DNA of 64,000 bases from Rhodospirillales bacterium 70-18 (GCA_001899585.1 MKWE01000005.1:62001-126000), one strand, 5' to 3'. Positions 40,856 through 53,562 are shown, numbered from the stretch's first letter. Numbers and translations: made by a program. The notes: generated by a model not told the origin, from the letters alone.

Positions 40856-42094
40856 ATGACAGTTGAGGTTCTGACCTTCGGCTGCCGCCTCAACACCTAC
40901 GAGTCCGAGGTGATGCGCGGCCACGCCGCCGCCCATGCCTCCAGCGGGGGCGCCGGCACCATCATCGTCAACACCTGCGCCGTCACCGCCGAGGCGGAGC
41001 GCCAGGCCCGCCAGGCCATCCGCCGCGCCCACCGCGAGCACCCGGAGGCGCGCATCGTCGTCACCGGCTGCGCCGCCCAGATCGACCCCTCCGCCTGGGC
41101 CGCCTTGCCCGGCGTCGCCCGCGTGCTGGGCAACGAGGACAAGCTGCGCCCGGAAAGCTGGCTGCCCGGGGCCGGCTCGGCGGTGTCGGACATCATGGCC
41201 GCGCGCGAGACCGCGGCCCATCTGGTCACCGAATTCGCCGGCCGCGCCCGCGCCTTCGTGCAGGTGCAGCAGGGCTGCGACCACCGCTGCACCTTCTGCA
41301 TCATCCCCTTCGGCCGCGGCCCCAGCCGCAGCGTGCCGGTCGGCGCCATCGTCGAGCAGGTGCGCACCCTGGTCGCCACCGGCTACCGCGAGGTGGTGCT
41401 GACCGGCGTGGACATCACCAGCTACGGGCCGGACCTGCCGGGCGCCCCCACGCTGGGCCAGATGATCCGCCGCCTGCTCGCCCTGGTGCCTGAGCTGCCG
41501 CGCCTGCGCCTCTCCTCGCTGGACCCCAACGAGATCGACCCCGATCTGTGGCGCCTGATCGCCGAGGAACCACGGCTGATGCCGCATCTGCACCTGTCGA
41601 TGCAGGCCGGCTCGGACCTGATCCTGAAGCGGATGAAGCGCCGCCATCTGCGCGCCGACGCCCTGGCAGTGGTCGCCCGCGCCCGCGCCCTGCGCCCCGG
41701 CATCGGCTTCGGCGCCGACCTGATCGCCGGCTTCCCGACCGAGGATGAGGCATTGTTCGGCGAAACCCTGGCCTTCGTGCACGAGGCGGACATCCCGTTC
41801 CTGCACGTCTTCCCCTATAGCGAGCGCCCGGGCACCCCCGCCGCGCGCATGCCCGCCGTGGACAAGGCGCTGCGCCGCGAGCGCGCCGCCCGGCTGCGCG
41901 AGGCCGGCCAGGCGATCGCCCGGCGCTTCTACGCCGGCCAGGTAGGCGCCGAGATCTCGGTGCTGGCCGAGAGCGACGCCACGGGCCACAGCGAGCATTT
42001 CGCCCCGGTGAGGATCGCCGCCGCCCCCGGCCGGCTGCTGCGCGCCCGCGTCGTCGCCGCCAATGACGACGGCCTGCTGGCGGAACCGGCCTGA
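40856..42094 (+). CDS. mtaB: tRNA t6A37 methylthiotransferase
   Basis: A 412-aa radical-SAM enzyme that adds a methylthio group to N6-threonylcarbamoyl-adenosine 37 of tRNA. Cys10, Cys41 and Cys72 bind one [4Fe-4S] cluster. Cys141, Cys145 and Cys148 (CDHRCTFC) bind the radical-SAM cluster. The C-terminal 60 residues look like a TRAM domain. The MtaB class, rather than MiaB or RimO, is suggested by TFGCRLNTYES and CIIPFGRG. Overlaps ftsY by one base. Confidence 0.93.
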   Translation: MTVEVLTFGCRLNTYESEVMRGHAAAHASSGGAGTIIVNTCAVTAEAERQARQAIRRAHREHPEARIVVTGCAAQIDPSAWAALPGVARVLGNEDKLRPESWLPGAGSAVSDIMAARETAAHLVTEFAGRARAFVQVQQGCDHRCTFCIIPFGRGPSRSVPVGAIVEQVRTLVATGYREVVLTGVDITSYGPDLPGAPTLGQMIRRLLALVPELPRLRLSSLDPNEIDPDLWRLIAEEPRLMPHLHLSMQAGSDLILKRMKRRHLRADALAVVARARALRPGIGFGADLIAGFPTEDEALFGETLAFVHEADIPFLHVFPYSERPGTPAARMPAVDKALRRERAARLREAGQAIARRFYAGQVGAEISVLAESDATGHSEHFAPVRIAAAPGRLLRARVVAANDDGLLAEPA

Positions 42095-43011
42095 TGGCGC
42101 TCGGCTTCTTCTCCCGCCTCAAGGAAGGGCTGTCCCGCTCCACCCAGAAACTCACCCAGGGCCTCGGCGCGGTCTTCACCCGGCGCAAGCTGGACGACGC
42201 GGCGCTGGAGGAGCTGGAGGAGCTGCTGATCGGCGCCGACCTCGGCACCGCCGTCGCCGCCCGCGTCATCGCCAGCTTCCGCCGCACCCGCTTCGGCAAG
42301 GAAGTGACCGACACCGAGATCAAATCCGCCCTGGCCGAGGAGATCGCCGCCATCCTCGCCCCGGTCGCCCGGCCGCTGGTGATCGACCCCGCGCTGAAGC
42401 CCCATGTGGTGCTGGTGGTCGGCGTCAACGGCACCGGCAAGACCACCACCATCGGCAAGCTGGCCAAGACCTACCAGGAGCAGGGCCTGCGCCCCATGCT
42501 GGTCGCCGGCGACACCTTCCGCGCCGCCGCCGTGGAGCAGCTTCAGGTCTGGGGCCAGCGCACCGGCGCCCCGGTGGCCAGCGCCCCCGCCAATTCCGAC
42601 GCCGCCGGCCTGGCCTTCGACGCCCTGGCCCGCGCCCGCGCCGAAGACATCGACGTGCTGCTGGTCGATACCGCCGGCCGGCTGCACAACAAGGCGGCGC
42701 TGATGGAAGAGCTGCGCAAGATCATCCGCGTGCTGAAAAAGCAGGACCCCACCGCGCCGCATTCGGTGCTGCTGGTGCTGGACGCCACCACCGGCCAGAA
42801 CGCGCTACAGCAGGTGAACGTGTTCAAGGACATGGTGGACGTGACCGGCCTGGTCGTCACCAAGCTGGACGGCAGCGCCCGCGGCGGCATCGTGGTGGCG
42901 CTGGCCGAGGAATTCGCCATCCCGGTGCATGCGGTGGGGGTGGGCGAGCAGGCCGGCGATCTGCGGCCGTTCGACCCGCAGGAGTTCGCGCGGGGATTGG
43001 TGGGGGCGTAA
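42094..43011 (+). CDS. ftsY: Signal recognition particle receptor FtsY
   Basis: A 305-aa SRP GTPase that docks translating ribosomes at the membrane. The N domain covers about 1-95. G1 is [10 protein letters not shown] (110-119), [11 protein letters not shown] and DTAGRLHNK are G2/G3, and [10 protein letters not shown] is G4. It lacks the long acidic A domain of E. coli FtsY but keeps a short amphipathic N-terminus, normal for this group. Last gene of the dapF unit. Confidence 0.96.
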   Translation: MALGFFSRLKEGLSRSTQKLTQGLGAVFTRRKLDDAALEELEELLIGADLGTAVAARVIASFRRTRFGKEVTDTEIKSALAEEIAAILAPVARPLVIDPALKPHVVLVVGVNGTGKTTTIGKLAKTYQEQGLRPMLVAGDTFRAAAVEQLQVWGQRTGAPVASAPANSDAAGLAFDALARARAEDIDVLLVDTAGRLHNKAALMEELRKIIRVLKKQDPTAPHSVLLVLDATTGQNALQQVNVFKDMVDVTGLVVTKLDGSARGGIVVALAEEFAIPVHAVGVGEQAGDLRPFDPQEFARGLVGA

Positions 43012-43189
43012 GGCGTGGCGGGCGCAAGGCCGAGGCGATGCCGCGCCAGGACAATCCTGCCGACGTTCCGCCCGGCCAGCGTTGACCTGCGCACCCGGCC
43101 CGCCCACATGAGCGAGGCGAACTCCGCCGCCTGATGTTCGATACCAATTCGGATCGTACTCTGGGGCCGGGAACCATGAAAGACCCCAG

Positions 43190-43930
43190 ATGAACGAGGA
43201 TGACGTCCGCAAGCGCGCATTCGCCATGCCGCTGACCAGCCCGGCCTACCCGCCCGGGCCGTATCGGTTCTTCAGCCGGGAATTCCTGGTCATCACCTAC
43301 CGGACCGATCCGGCGGTGCTGCGCGCGCTGGTGCCGGAGCCGCTGCAAATCGGCGAGCCGCTGGTGAAGTTCGAATTCATCCGCATGCCGGATTCAACCG
43401 GCTTCGGCGACTATACGGAAAGCGGCCAGGTCATCCCGGTGTCGCTCGGCGGGCGCGCGGGCAGCTACACCCACTGCATGTTCCTCAACGACCACCCGCC
43501 GATCGCCGGCGGGCGGGAGTTGTGGGGGTTCCCGAAAAAGCTCGCCAACCCCACCCTGCGCGCAGAGATCGACACGCTGGTGGGCACGCTGGACTACGGC
43601 CCGGTGCGGATCGCCACGGCGACGATGGGCTACAAGCACCGCGAGGCAGACCTTGCCGCCGTGGCGGCCTCGCTCGCGGCGCCGAATTTCCTGCTCAAGA
43701 TCATCCCGCATGTCGATGGCACGCCGCGCATCTGCGAACTGGTGGAGTATCATCTGGAGGACGTGCGGATCAAAGGCGCCTGGACCGGACCGGGAGCCTT
43801 GTCGTTGCAGCCGCACGCGCTGGCCCCGGTGGCGGAACTGCCGGTGCTGGAGGTGGTGTCGGCGGTGCATATCCTGGCGGACCTCACCCTGGGACTGGGC
43901 AAGGTGGTGCACGACTACCTGGAGAGGTGA
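43190..43930 (+). CDS. adc: Acetoacetate decarboxylase
   Basis: A 246-aa enzyme of the ADC family that decarboxylates acetoacetate to acetone and CO2. Lys116 in LWGFPKK is the Schiff-base Lys, next to Lys117 which lowers its pKa. [19 protein letters not shown] matches the Clostridium N-terminus and supports the start at 43190, although no strong ribosome site is seen. Arg and Glu of the pocket are in IRMPDST and GGRE. It stands alone. Some ADC-like proteins act on other oxo acids. Confidence 0.85.
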   Translation: MNEDDVRKRAFAMPLTSPAYPPGPYRFFSREFLVITYRTDPAVLRALVPEPLQIGEPLVKFEFIRMPDSTGFGDYTESGQVIPVSLGGRAGSYTHCMFLNDHPPIAGGRELWGFPKKLANPTLRAEIDTLVGTLDYGPVRIATATMGYKHREADLAAVAASLAAPNFLLKIIPHVDGTPRICELVEYHLEDVRIKGAWTGPGALSLQPHALAPVAELPVLEVVSAVHILADLTLGLGKVVHDYLER

Positions 43931-43995
43931 ATACTCAGCTTGCCAGCGCCGATGGCGGGGCTTTCTTCCATCGGTCAGCCATGCAGCCGCCGATA

Positions 43996-46731
<2,736 letters not shown>

Positions 46732-46812
46732 GAAGACCCTTCCGGGAAAGCCGGGTACCCTCCCGCGACGCCCGGCAGGGGCCGGGCGCGCGGGGCTGGG
46801 CTCAACCGGCTT

Positions 46813-46841
46813 CAGATAGGACCCGGGCGGGCCGGGGTCAA
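46813..46841 (-). promoter_or_regulatory. Candidate sigma-70 promoter of secA
   Basis: On the minus strand TTGACC (46836-46841) is followed after 17 bp by TATCTG (46813-46818). This gives a leader of about 75 nt. The -35 is strong and the -10 weak, the same pattern as at sdhC. Confidence 0.45.
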
Positions 46842-46931
46842 CGATGTGCCGACTTGTAGCATGGCAGCCTTTCTTGTAGGCGCACCTCGCTTCGGCCATG
46901 ATCGGGCCGCTTCTGGAAGGATTCACCCCGC

Positions 46932-47903
46932 ATGCGGGCCACCCGACTGACCGTTACCGGCGCCGCCCTGGCGCTGCTGGCCTGCCTGCCGCCGGGCGCC
47001 GCGCCACGCGCCCAGGGCGCCGCGCCGGGCGCCGCGCCCGCCGCTCCGGTCCCCTCCACGTCGGCCCCCGCCGCCGCGGCGCCCGCCACTCAGGCGCCCG
47101 CCGCGGACGCCGACCCGGTGGTGGCCCGCGTGGCCGGCACGCCGATCCATCTGAGCGACCTGTCAGCCGCCGCCCAGGCCCTGCCGGCGGATATGCGCGG
47201 CATGCCGGCCAACATCCTGTACCCCATGCTGCTCAACCAGGTGATCGACCGCACCGCCCTGGTGCTGCTGGCCCGCAAGCAGGGGCTGGACAAGGACCCG
47301 CAGGTGCAGGTGCTGCTGCGCCGCGCCGAGGACCAGGCGCTGCAATCCGCCCTGTTCAGCCGCGACATCGGCCCGTTGGTGAGCGATGCCGCCCTGCGCG
47401 CCCGCTACGAGCGCGACGTGGCCGGCAAGCCCGGCGAGGAAGAGGTGCATGCCCGCCACATCCTGGTCGCCAGCGAGGACGAGGCGAAAAAGATCATCGC
47501 CGAGCTGAACAAGGGCGCCGATTTCGCGGCCCTCGCCAAGCAGCACAGCACCGACCCGGGCGGCGCGCAGGGCGGCGACCTGGGCTACTTCAAGAAGGGC
47601 GACATGGTCGCCGAGTTCGCCGACGCCGCCTTCGCCCTCAAGCCCGGCGAGATCACCCAGACGCCGGTGAAAAGCCAGTTCGGCTGGCACGTCATCCAGG
47701 TGCTGGACCACCGCCAGGGCCCGCCCCAGACCTTCGAGCAGGCGCATGACGAGCTGCGCCAGGCGGCGATCCAGGAGGGCATGGCCAGCCTGCTGAAACA
47801 GGCCCATGCCGGGCTGGAGGTGCAGAAGTTCAACCCGGATGGCACCACCCCGCGCGCCACCGACGCCGCCGAACCGCCCCCTGCCGCCACCAAGAAGCCA
47901 TAA
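46932..47903 (+). CDS. Exported parvulin-type peptidyl-prolyl isomerase
   Basis: A 323-aa PrsA/SurA-like foldase. The N-terminus is a signal peptide; LLAC at residues 15-18 could be a lipobox, which would make it a lipoprotein. An Ala/Pro-rich stretch to about residue 58 follows. The PpiC domain runs from [15 protein letters not shown] to [12 protein letters not shown], with GGDLGYF and [13 protein letters not shown]. It diverges from secA over 200 bp, linking export with folding. The acidic-to-basic C-terminal tail is Pro-rich. Confidence 0.88.
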   Translation: MRATRLTVTGAALALLACLPPGAAPRAQGAAPGAAPAAPVPSTSAPAAAAPATQAPAADADPVVARVAGTPIHLSDLSAAAQALPADMRGMPANILYPMLLNQVIDRTALVLLARKQGLDKDPQVQVLLRRAEDQALQSALFSRDIGPLVSDAALRARYERDVAGKPGEEEVHARHILVASEDEAKKIIAELNKGADFAALAKQHSTDPGGAQGGDLGYFKKGDMVAEFADAAFALKPGEITQTPVKSQFGWHVIQVLDHRQGPPQTFEQAHDELRQAAIQEGMASLLKQAHAGLEVQKFNPDGTTPRATDAAEPPPAATKKP

Positions 47904-47943
47904 CGGCCCCCCCGACAGGTTCCAGCCGAAGGAAACGCTCCCC

Positions 47944-49173
47944 ATGGCCATCGCCGTCTCTCCGCTCGCCGTGCCGTTGCCTGAACTGCCGCCGCTGGCA
48001 GGCGTCCGCCTGGGCGCCGCCGCCGCCGGCATCCGCTACAAGAACCGCACCGACCTGGTGATGGCGGAGATGGACGCCGGCACCACCGCCGCCGGGGTGT
48101 TCACCAGCAGCAAATGCCCGGGCGCGCCGGTGGACTGGTGCCGCGCGGTGCTGCCGGCCGGCAAGGCGCGGGCGCTGGTGGTCAATGCCGGCAACGCCAA
48201 CGTGTTCACCGGCCGCGCCGGGCTGGAGGCGACGAAGGCCACCGCCGGCGCGGCCGCCGACCTGGTGGGCTGCTCGCCCAAGCAGATATTCCTGGCCTCC
48301 ACCGGGGTGATCGGCGAGGTGCTGCCGCACGAGAAGCTCACCACCGCCCTGCCGGCGCTGCACGCGGCGCTGCGCGAGGATGGCTGGGAGGAGGCGGCGC
48401 GCGGCATCATGACCACCGACACCTTCCCCAAGGCCAGCACCCGCACCGCCGAGATCGGCGGCGCCGAGGTGCGCATCACCGGCATCGCCAAGGGCAGCGG
48501 CATGATCGCGCCGGACATGGCGACCATGCTGTGCTTCATCTTCACCGACGCCAAAATCCCGGCCACCGCCATGCAGCAGCGGCTGGCCAAGGGGGTGGAT
48601 GCCAGCTTCAACTGCACCACGGTGGACAGCGACACCTCCACCTCCGACACGGTGCTGCTGTTCGCCACCGGCAAGGCCCGCCACCCGCGCGTCTCGGCCG
48701 AGGGCGGCGCGGTGCTGAAGGATTTCGCCCGGGCGCTGAACGAGGTGCTGCTGGACCTGGCGCTGCAGGTGATCCGCGACGGCGAGGGCGCCGGCAAGCT
48801 GGTGCGCATCGACGTGTCCGGCGCGGTCTCGGCCAAGTCGGCCAAGCGGGTGGCGATGTCGATCGCCAATTCACCGCTGGTCAAGACCGCGATCGCCGGC
48901 GAGGACGCCAACTGGGGCCGCATCGTCATGGCGGTGGGCAAGGCGGGCGAGCCGGCCGACCGCGACCGGGTCAGCGTCGCCGTGGGCGGCGTGTGGATGG
49001 CGCGCGACGGCGGCGTGGTGCCGGGCTACGACGAGGCCCCGGTGGTGGCGCACATGAAGGGGCGCGAGGTGGAGATCGCCGTCGATCTCGGGCTGGGGCG
49101 CGGGCGGGCCACCGCCTGGACCTGCGACCTGACGCATGGCTACATCGACATCAACGGATCCTATCGGTCCTGA
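47944..49173 (+). CDS. argJ: Ornithine acetyltransferase / amino-acid acetyltransferase ArgJ
   Basis: A 409-aa Ntn-type enzyme that recycles the acetyl group in arginine synthesis. The proenzyme cuts itself between Ala193 and Thr194 in APDMATMLCF, and Thr194 becomes the nucleophile. KGSGMIAPDMA and GGNAN-type segments (VVNAGNANVFTG) are family marks, and the C-terminus ends DINGSYRS. Start ATG 47944 follows GAAGGAAA. Whether it also makes acetylglutamate from acetyl-CoA cannot be told from sequence. Confidence 0.96.
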   Translation: MAIAVSPLAVPLPELPPLAGVRLGAAAAGIRYKNRTDLVMAEMDAGTTAAGVFTSSKCPGAPVDWCRAVLPAGKARALVVNAGNANVFTGRAGLEATKATAGAAADLVGCSPKQIFLASTGVIGEVLPHEKLTTALPALHAALREDGWEEAARGIMTTDTFPKASTRTAEIGGAEVRITGIAKGSGMIAPDMATMLCFIFTDAKIPATAMQQRLAKGVDASFNCTTVDSDTSTSDTVLLFATGKARHPRVSAEGGAVLKDFARALNEVLLDLALQVIRDGEGAGKLVRIDVSGAVSAKSAKRVAMSIANSPLVKTAIAGEDANWGRIVMAVGKAGEPADRDRVSVAVGGVWMARDGGVVPGYDEAPVVAHMKGREVEIAVDLGLGRGRATAWTCDLTHGYIDINGSYRS

Positions 49174-49195
49174 GCGGCCGGTCCGGAGCGGGCCG

Positions 49196-50443
49196 ATGCG
49201 CCTGACACGGCGGCAGGCGGGCGCGGCGCTGGTGGGTGCGCTGGCGGCGCCGGCCGCCGCGGCGGCGGCGCAGCGCAGCGCCGCCCAGCGCGCCGCCAGC
49301 GTGTTCGTGCGCCCGCCCGCCGACCCGTTCCGCGCCCCGCGCGTGCGCCGCATCCTTCTGCCCGATTTCCCCGGCGCGCATGCCATCTGGGGCGCCACCG
49401 GGCGCGACGACCAGGGCCGCATATGGGCCGGCGTCTCGGCGGATGGCGGCGAGCGTTCCGCCCGGCTGTGCCGCTACGACCCGGCGAACGGGCGCATTGC
49501 GGTGATGGGCGACGTGCTGGGCAATCTGCGCCGGCTCGGGCTGCTGCGGCCCGGCGAAAGCCAGATCAAGATCCATTCGCGCATCGTGCCGGCCGATGAC
49601 GGCTACCTGTATTTCACCTCCACCGACGAGGATGGCGAGGTGGATGACGGCAGCGCCCCGCCGCGCTGGGGCTCGCATATGTGGCGCACCCGGCCGGACT
49701 CCGACCGCTGGGAGCATCTGCTGGCGGTGCCGGAGGGGCTGACCTGCGGCGCCGGCTACGGCCGCTGGATCTACGCGCTGGGGCTGTGGGACCACGTGCT
49801 CTACCGCTACGACACCGTCAGCGGCGCGGTCGGCCGGGTGGTGGTGGGCTCGGTCGGCGGGCATCAGAGCCGCAATTTCGTGGTCGATGCGCGCGGCCAT
49901 GCCTTCGTGCCGCGGGTGCGCCGCGTGGCCGGCGGGCTGGCGGCCGAGCTGGTGGAATTCGACCCCGCGCTGGTGGAGCGCGCCGCCACCCCGCTGGCGA
50001 ACTACGCGATCGGCCCCGAGCCGGGCGCGGCACACGGCATCACCGGGCTGGTGACCCTGGCCGACGGCGCCATCGTGATCGCCACCAGCACCGGCACGCT
50101 GCACCGCATCGGGCCGGCCGCCGCCGGGGAAGCCGCCGTGGTTCGCCCGCTAGGCTGGTTCATGCCCGACGGGCCGGCCTATGTCTCGGGGCTGGACACC
50201 TGGGACGGGCGGCGGCTGATCGCCGGGATGGCGCCGGACGGCGTGGTCGGCTGGCATTGGGTGGTGCGCGACCTGACCGGCGGCACGGTGCGGGTGCGGC
50301 CGCTCGATACCGGCATCCCCGGGCGGGTGCTGCTGTACGGCTCGCAGACCGCCGACGCGCGGGGGCGCTTCTATGTCGGCGGCCGCTACCATGACGGGCC
50401 GCGGCTGCGCCCGGTGCTGTTGCAGGTCGATTCCTTCGGCTGA
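49196..50443 (+). CDS. Tat-exported protein of unknown function, propeller-like
   Basis: A 415-aa protein with a twin-arginine signal (LTRRQAGAALVGALAAPA) and cleavage near AAAQ. The mature part has repeated blocks of the type GRIWAGVSADGG, GYLYFTST, GRWIYALGLWDHVLYRYD and GRFYVGGRYHDG, suggestive of a beta-propeller. No catalytic motif is recognised. Tat export suggests a cofactor or pre-folded export. GGAG lies 8 bp before ATG 49196; the gene follows argJ after 22 bp. Confidence 0.68.
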   Translation: MRLTRRQAGAALVGALAAPAAAAAAQRSAAQRAASVFVRPPADPFRAPRVRRILLPDFPGAHAIWGATGRDDQGRIWAGVSADGGERSARLCRYDPANGRIAVMGDVLGNLRRLGLLRPGESQIKIHSRIVPADDGYLYFTSTDEDGEVDDGSAPPRWGSHMWRTRPDSDRWEHLLAVPEGLTCGAGYGRWIYALGLWDHVLYRYDTVSGAVGRVVVGSVGGHQSRNFVVDARGHAFVPRVRRVAGGLAAELVEFDPALVERAATPLANYAIGPEPGAAHGITGLVTLADGAIVIATSTGTLHRIGPAAAGEAAVVRPLGWFMPDGPAYVSGLDTWDGRRLIAGMAPDGVVGWHWVVRDLTGGTVRVRPLDTGIPGRVLLYGSQTADARGRFYVGGRYHDGPRLRPVLLQVDSFG

Positions 50444-50542
50444 ATGCGCCGCGATGCGCCCGCCCCCTTGCGGAGCGGCGCGGCTTTGGGCACTCCGTCA
50501 CTCCATGCCCAGTTTCGCCATACCCAGTTTCGCGGCGCCGCC

Positions 50543-51709
50543 ATGACCGATGCGCCCCCCGCCCCGAAGGGCGCGGCCAAGGCCGGCCGCGCGGGTCCGG
50601 CGAGGGGTGGGCGCGCCAGCGCCCGGGCCGCCGCGCCCCGGACAGCGGCCCCGGAGGCGACCGGCCATGCCGACCTACTCTCGGCCGTGCCGCCACCAGT
50701 GGCTTCATCGGTGGCCCCGCCGGCAGCCCCTGGCGGATTCGCCCCGCTGGCGACCGAACGGCTGACCCTGCGCCCCTACCGCCCCGAGGACGCGGCGGAG
50801 TTGCACCGGCTGATCAACGACTGGGAGGTCTGCCGCACCCTGGCCGCCGTGCCGTTCCCGTATTCGCGCAAGCTGGCCGAGGAGTGGATCGGCTCCACCC
50901 AGGCGTCGCTGGCCGCCGGCACCGCGCTGCACCTGGCGATCACCGGACAGGAGGGCGCGCAGGAGGTGCTGGTGGGCGGCGCCGGGCTGCGGATCGACAC
51001 CTCGGCCCGCACCGCGCGGCTGGGCTACTGGGTCGGGCGCCGCTTCTGGGGCCACGGCGTGGCCAGCGAGGCGGCGAAGCGGCTGGCGCACTGGGCGCTG
51101 GCCAACCTGGAGCTGGACCGGCTGGAGGCCACGGTGGCCACCGACAACCCCGGCTCGATCGCCGTGCTGCGCCGCATCGGCTTCCGCCATGTGGGCGAGG
51201 GGGTAGAAACCTTCGTCGCGCGCGGCGGCGAGCAGCGGGTGCTGCGCTTCGAGGCGACGCGCGGCGACCTGTTCGGCCATCCGGAGACCGATCCGGCGGC
51301 GGACGGGTCGCTGCCGCTGCTGCTGGTGGCCGCCTGCGCGCTGGTGGACACCGACGGCCGCGTGCTGCTTGCGCGCCGGCCGGAAGGCAAGAAGATGGCC
51401 GGGCTGTGGGAGTTCCCCGGCGGTAAGCTCAACCCCGGCGAGACGCCCGAGGCGGCGCTGATCCGTGAGCTGAAGGAGGAGCTGGGCATCGACGTGGCCA
51501 GCGCCTGCCTGGCCCCGTTCGCCTTCGCCAGCCATGCCTATGACCGCTTCCACCTGCTGATGCCGCTGTTCCTGTGCCGGCGCTGGCGCGGCACGCCGAC
51601 CGCGCGGGAGGGCCAGCTGCTGGCCTGGGTGCGCCCGGACCGGCTGACCGAATACCGCATGCCGGAGGCCGACCTGCCGCTGGTGCCGCTGCTGCGCGAC
51701 TTCCTGTGA
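50543..51709 (+). CDS. Fused GNAT acetyltransferase - NUDIX (MutT-like) protein
   Basis: A 388-aa two-domain protein in one frame. Residues 1-65 are an Ala/Pro/Arg-rich tail. About 68-235 is a RimJ/RimL-type GNAT domain (TERLTLRPYRPEDAAELHRL, GYWVGRRFWGHGVASEAAKR). About 258-385 is a NUDIX domain with box residues Gly294, Glu300, Arg308-Glu309, Glu312-Glu313 and Gly315, most like 8-oxo-dGTP diphosphatase MutT. As I recall, the two are separate adjacent genes after argJ in related bacteria. ATG 50543 is used. Confidence 0.88.
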   Translation: MTDAPPAPKGAAKAGRAGPARGGRASARAAAPRTAAPEATGHADLLSAVPPPVASSVAPPAAPGGFAPLATERLTLRPYRPEDAAELHRLINDWEVCRTLAAVPFPYSRKLAEEWIGSTQASLAAGTALHLAITGQEGAQEVLVGGAGLRIDTSARTARLGYWVGRRFWGHGVASEAAKRLAHWALANLELDRLEATVATDNPGSIAVLRRIGFRHVGEGVETFVARGGEQRVLRFEATRGDLFGHPETDPAADGSLPLLLVAACALVDTDGRVLLARRPEGKKMAGLWEFPGGKLNPGETPEAALIRELKEELGIDVASACLAPFAFASHAYDRFHLLMPLFLCRRWRGTPTAREGQLLAWVRPDRLTEYRMPEADLPLVPLLRDFL

Positions 51710-51728
51710 ACCTTCCGGAGAGCGCCCG

Positions 51729-52487
51729 ATGACCCCCAATCCCACCGCCTGCCTGCTGGTGATCGGCAACGAGGTGCTGTCCGGCCGCACCCAGGACGCC
51801 AATATCAAGTTCCTCGCCACGAGGCTGGGCGAGATCGGCATTCCGCTGCGCGAGGTACGGATCATTCCGGACGTGGCCGAGACCATCATCGCCACGGTCA
51901 ACGCGGTGCGGCCGATGTTCGACCATGTGTTCACCACCGGCGGCATCGGGCCGACGCATGACGACATCACCAGCGAATGCGTCGCCGCCGCGTTCGGGGT
52001 GCCCTGGGAGCCGCACCCCGAGGCATGGGCGCGCATGGAGCGGCACTACAAGCCCGGCGAGTTCAACCCCGCCCGCCAGCGTATGGCCACCATGCCGCGC
52101 GGGGCGAGCCTGATCGACAACGCGATCTCGATCGCGCCCGGCTTCACCATCGGCAATGTGCACGTGATGGCCGGGGTGCCGCGCATCATGCAGTCGATGT
52201 TCGACACCCTGGCGCCGCGCCTGGCCGGCGGCCCGCCTATCGTGGCCCGCGCGGTGCATGCGCTGGGCCTGGCCGAGGGGCGCATCGCCGACGGGCTGGC
52301 GGCCATCCAGGGGCGGTATCCGGGGCTGGATGTCGGCAGCTACCCGTATTACCGCGCCAGCGGCAACGGCGTGGCGATCGTCGCCAAAGGCCCCGACCCG
52401 GCGGCGGCCGAGGCGGCCATCGCCGAGGTCACGGCGCTGATGCAGGCGCTGGGCCATGCGCCGATCCAGGGCGAACCGCCGGTCTGA
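51729..52487 (+). CDS. Competence/damage-inducible protein A domain (CinA/MoaB-like)
   Basis: A 252-aa protein of the MoCF-binding fold. LVIGNEVLSGRTQDANIKFLA and FTTGGIGPTHDDITSE are the signature segments. It matches the N-terminal half of CinA and lacks the C-terminal nicotinamide-nucleotide amidase domain. Single-domain forms are common in alphaproteobacteria; role unresolved. It starts 19 bp after the GNAT-NUDIX gene, with GGAG in the gap. Confidence 0.88.
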   Translation: MTPNPTACLLVIGNEVLSGRTQDANIKFLATRLGEIGIPLREVRIIPDVAETIIATVNAVRPMFDHVFTTGGIGPTHDDITSECVAAAFGVPWEPHPEAWARMERHYKPGEFNPARQRMATMPRGASLIDNAISIAPGFTIGNVHVMAGVPRIMQSMFDTLAPRLAGGPPIVARAVHALGLAEGRIADGLAAIQGRYPGLDVGSYPYYRASGNGVAIVAKGPDPAAAEAAIAEVTALMQALGHAPIQGEPPV

Positions 52488-52596
52488 TCCCGCCCGCCGG
52501 GCAGGGTCGCGGCGGCGGTGCTTGATTGGACATGGATCATGCCATATCCATTCTGTTGCACCGCAGCAGAGCCGCGGCCGACCCGGAGGATTTGCC

Positions 52597-53262
52597 ATGC
52601 CGCTGAGCCAGCCCGTCGCCCGCGAACTGATGCATTCGCGCGATATCACCCTGCGCGGCTACCAGCGCGCCGACGGGCTGCTGGAGGTGGAGGCGCATCT
52701 GGTGGACACCAAGCCCTACGCCTTCGGCAATGTGGATCGTGGCACCGTGCAGCCGGGCGAGGCGCTGCACGAGATGCTGGTGCGCATGACCATCGACGAC
52801 ACGCTGACCATCGTCGGCTGCGAGGCGGTGACCGAGCACGGCCCGTTCTTCTCCTGCCATGACGGCGCGGCCAGCATGGCGCGGCTGGTGGGTCTGACCA
52901 TCAGGCCGGGCTTCCTGAAGGCGGCGAACGCGCAGCTCGGCGGCGTGCAGGGCTGCACCCATCTGCGCGAGATGCTTCAGCAGATCGCCACGGTGGCGCT
53001 GCAGACCATCTGGCCGGTGCGCAGCCGGCGCGAGGCGGCGGCGCGGGTGCGCGGCGAAACGGCGACGGGGACCCCCTCCAACGAGGACGGCTCCGCCCGG
53101 CTGCTGAATACCTGCCATGCCTATGCCAGCGACGGCGCGGTGGTGCGCCGCCGCTGGCCGCATCTGTACACCGGCGCCGATGCCGCGCCGGACGATGATG
53201 CGCCAGCTGGTGGCGCCCGGACGGAGGCGCCTCAGGCGGCGTTGGCCTCGCGCGAGGCCTGA
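52597..53262 (+). CDS. DUF2889 domain protein
   Basis: A 221-aa protein. The segment LRGYQRADGLLEVEAHLVDTKPYAF followed by HEMLVRMTIDDTLTI is typical of DUF2889. CEAVTEHGPFFSC and GCTHLREML provide Cys and His that could bind metal. No function is known. CGGAGGA lies 7 bp before ATG 52597. Its last 31 bases overlap the 3' end of the convergent ribbon-helix-helix gene. Confidence 0.83.
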   Translation: MPLSQPVARELMHSRDITLRGYQRADGLLEVEAHLVDTKPYAFGNVDRGTVQPGEALHEMLVRMTIDDTLTIVGCEAVTEHGPFFSCHDGAASMARLVGLTIRPGFLKAANAQLGGVQGCTHLREMLQQIATVALQTIWPVRSRREAAARVRGETATGTPSNEDGSARLLNTCHAYASDGAVVRRRWPHLYTGADAAPDDDAPAGGARTEAPQAALASREA

Positions 53263-53543
53263 ACCTCGCCCCAGCCGCCATCGGCGCGGCGGGTCAGCCC
53301 GTCGCCATTGACATGGCGGCCATGGGCGGCGGCGCGGAAATAGTTGAGCACGTGCACCCGCACCGCGCTGGTGCGCCCGCCCGGATGGCCGACATGCTCG
53401 ATATGCTTGACGAGATCGGCCAGTGTTGTGTTCTCGCGCCGGCAGATCTCCTCCAGCGCGTCCCACAGTTCCGGCTCCAGGCGCATGCTGGTGCGCCCTC
53501 GCGATGCCGTCACGTTCCGATTGACCAACCGACTGCTTACCAT
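53232..53543 (-). CDS. Ribbon-helix-helix domain DNA-binding protein
   Basis: A 103-aa protein. GRTSMRLEPELWDALEEICRRENTTLADL is a ribbon-helix-helix fold: a beta strand (TSMRLE) followed by two helices, with a C-terminal VRVHVLNYFRAAA segment. Such proteins bind DNA as dimers. ATG 53543 has GGAGG upstream. The gene overlaps DUF2889 tail-to-tail by 31 bp. Repeated CGTAT half-sites in its promoter region suggest self-control. No antitoxin partner is adjacent. Confidence 0.82.
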   Translation of the reverse strand: MVSSRLVNRNVTASRGRTSMRLEPELWDALEEICRRENTTLADLVKHIEHVGHPGGRTSAVRVHVLNYFRAAAHGRHVNGDGLTRRADGGWGEVQASREANAA

Positions 53544-53562
53544 GCGGCACCTCCGTCGCGTG

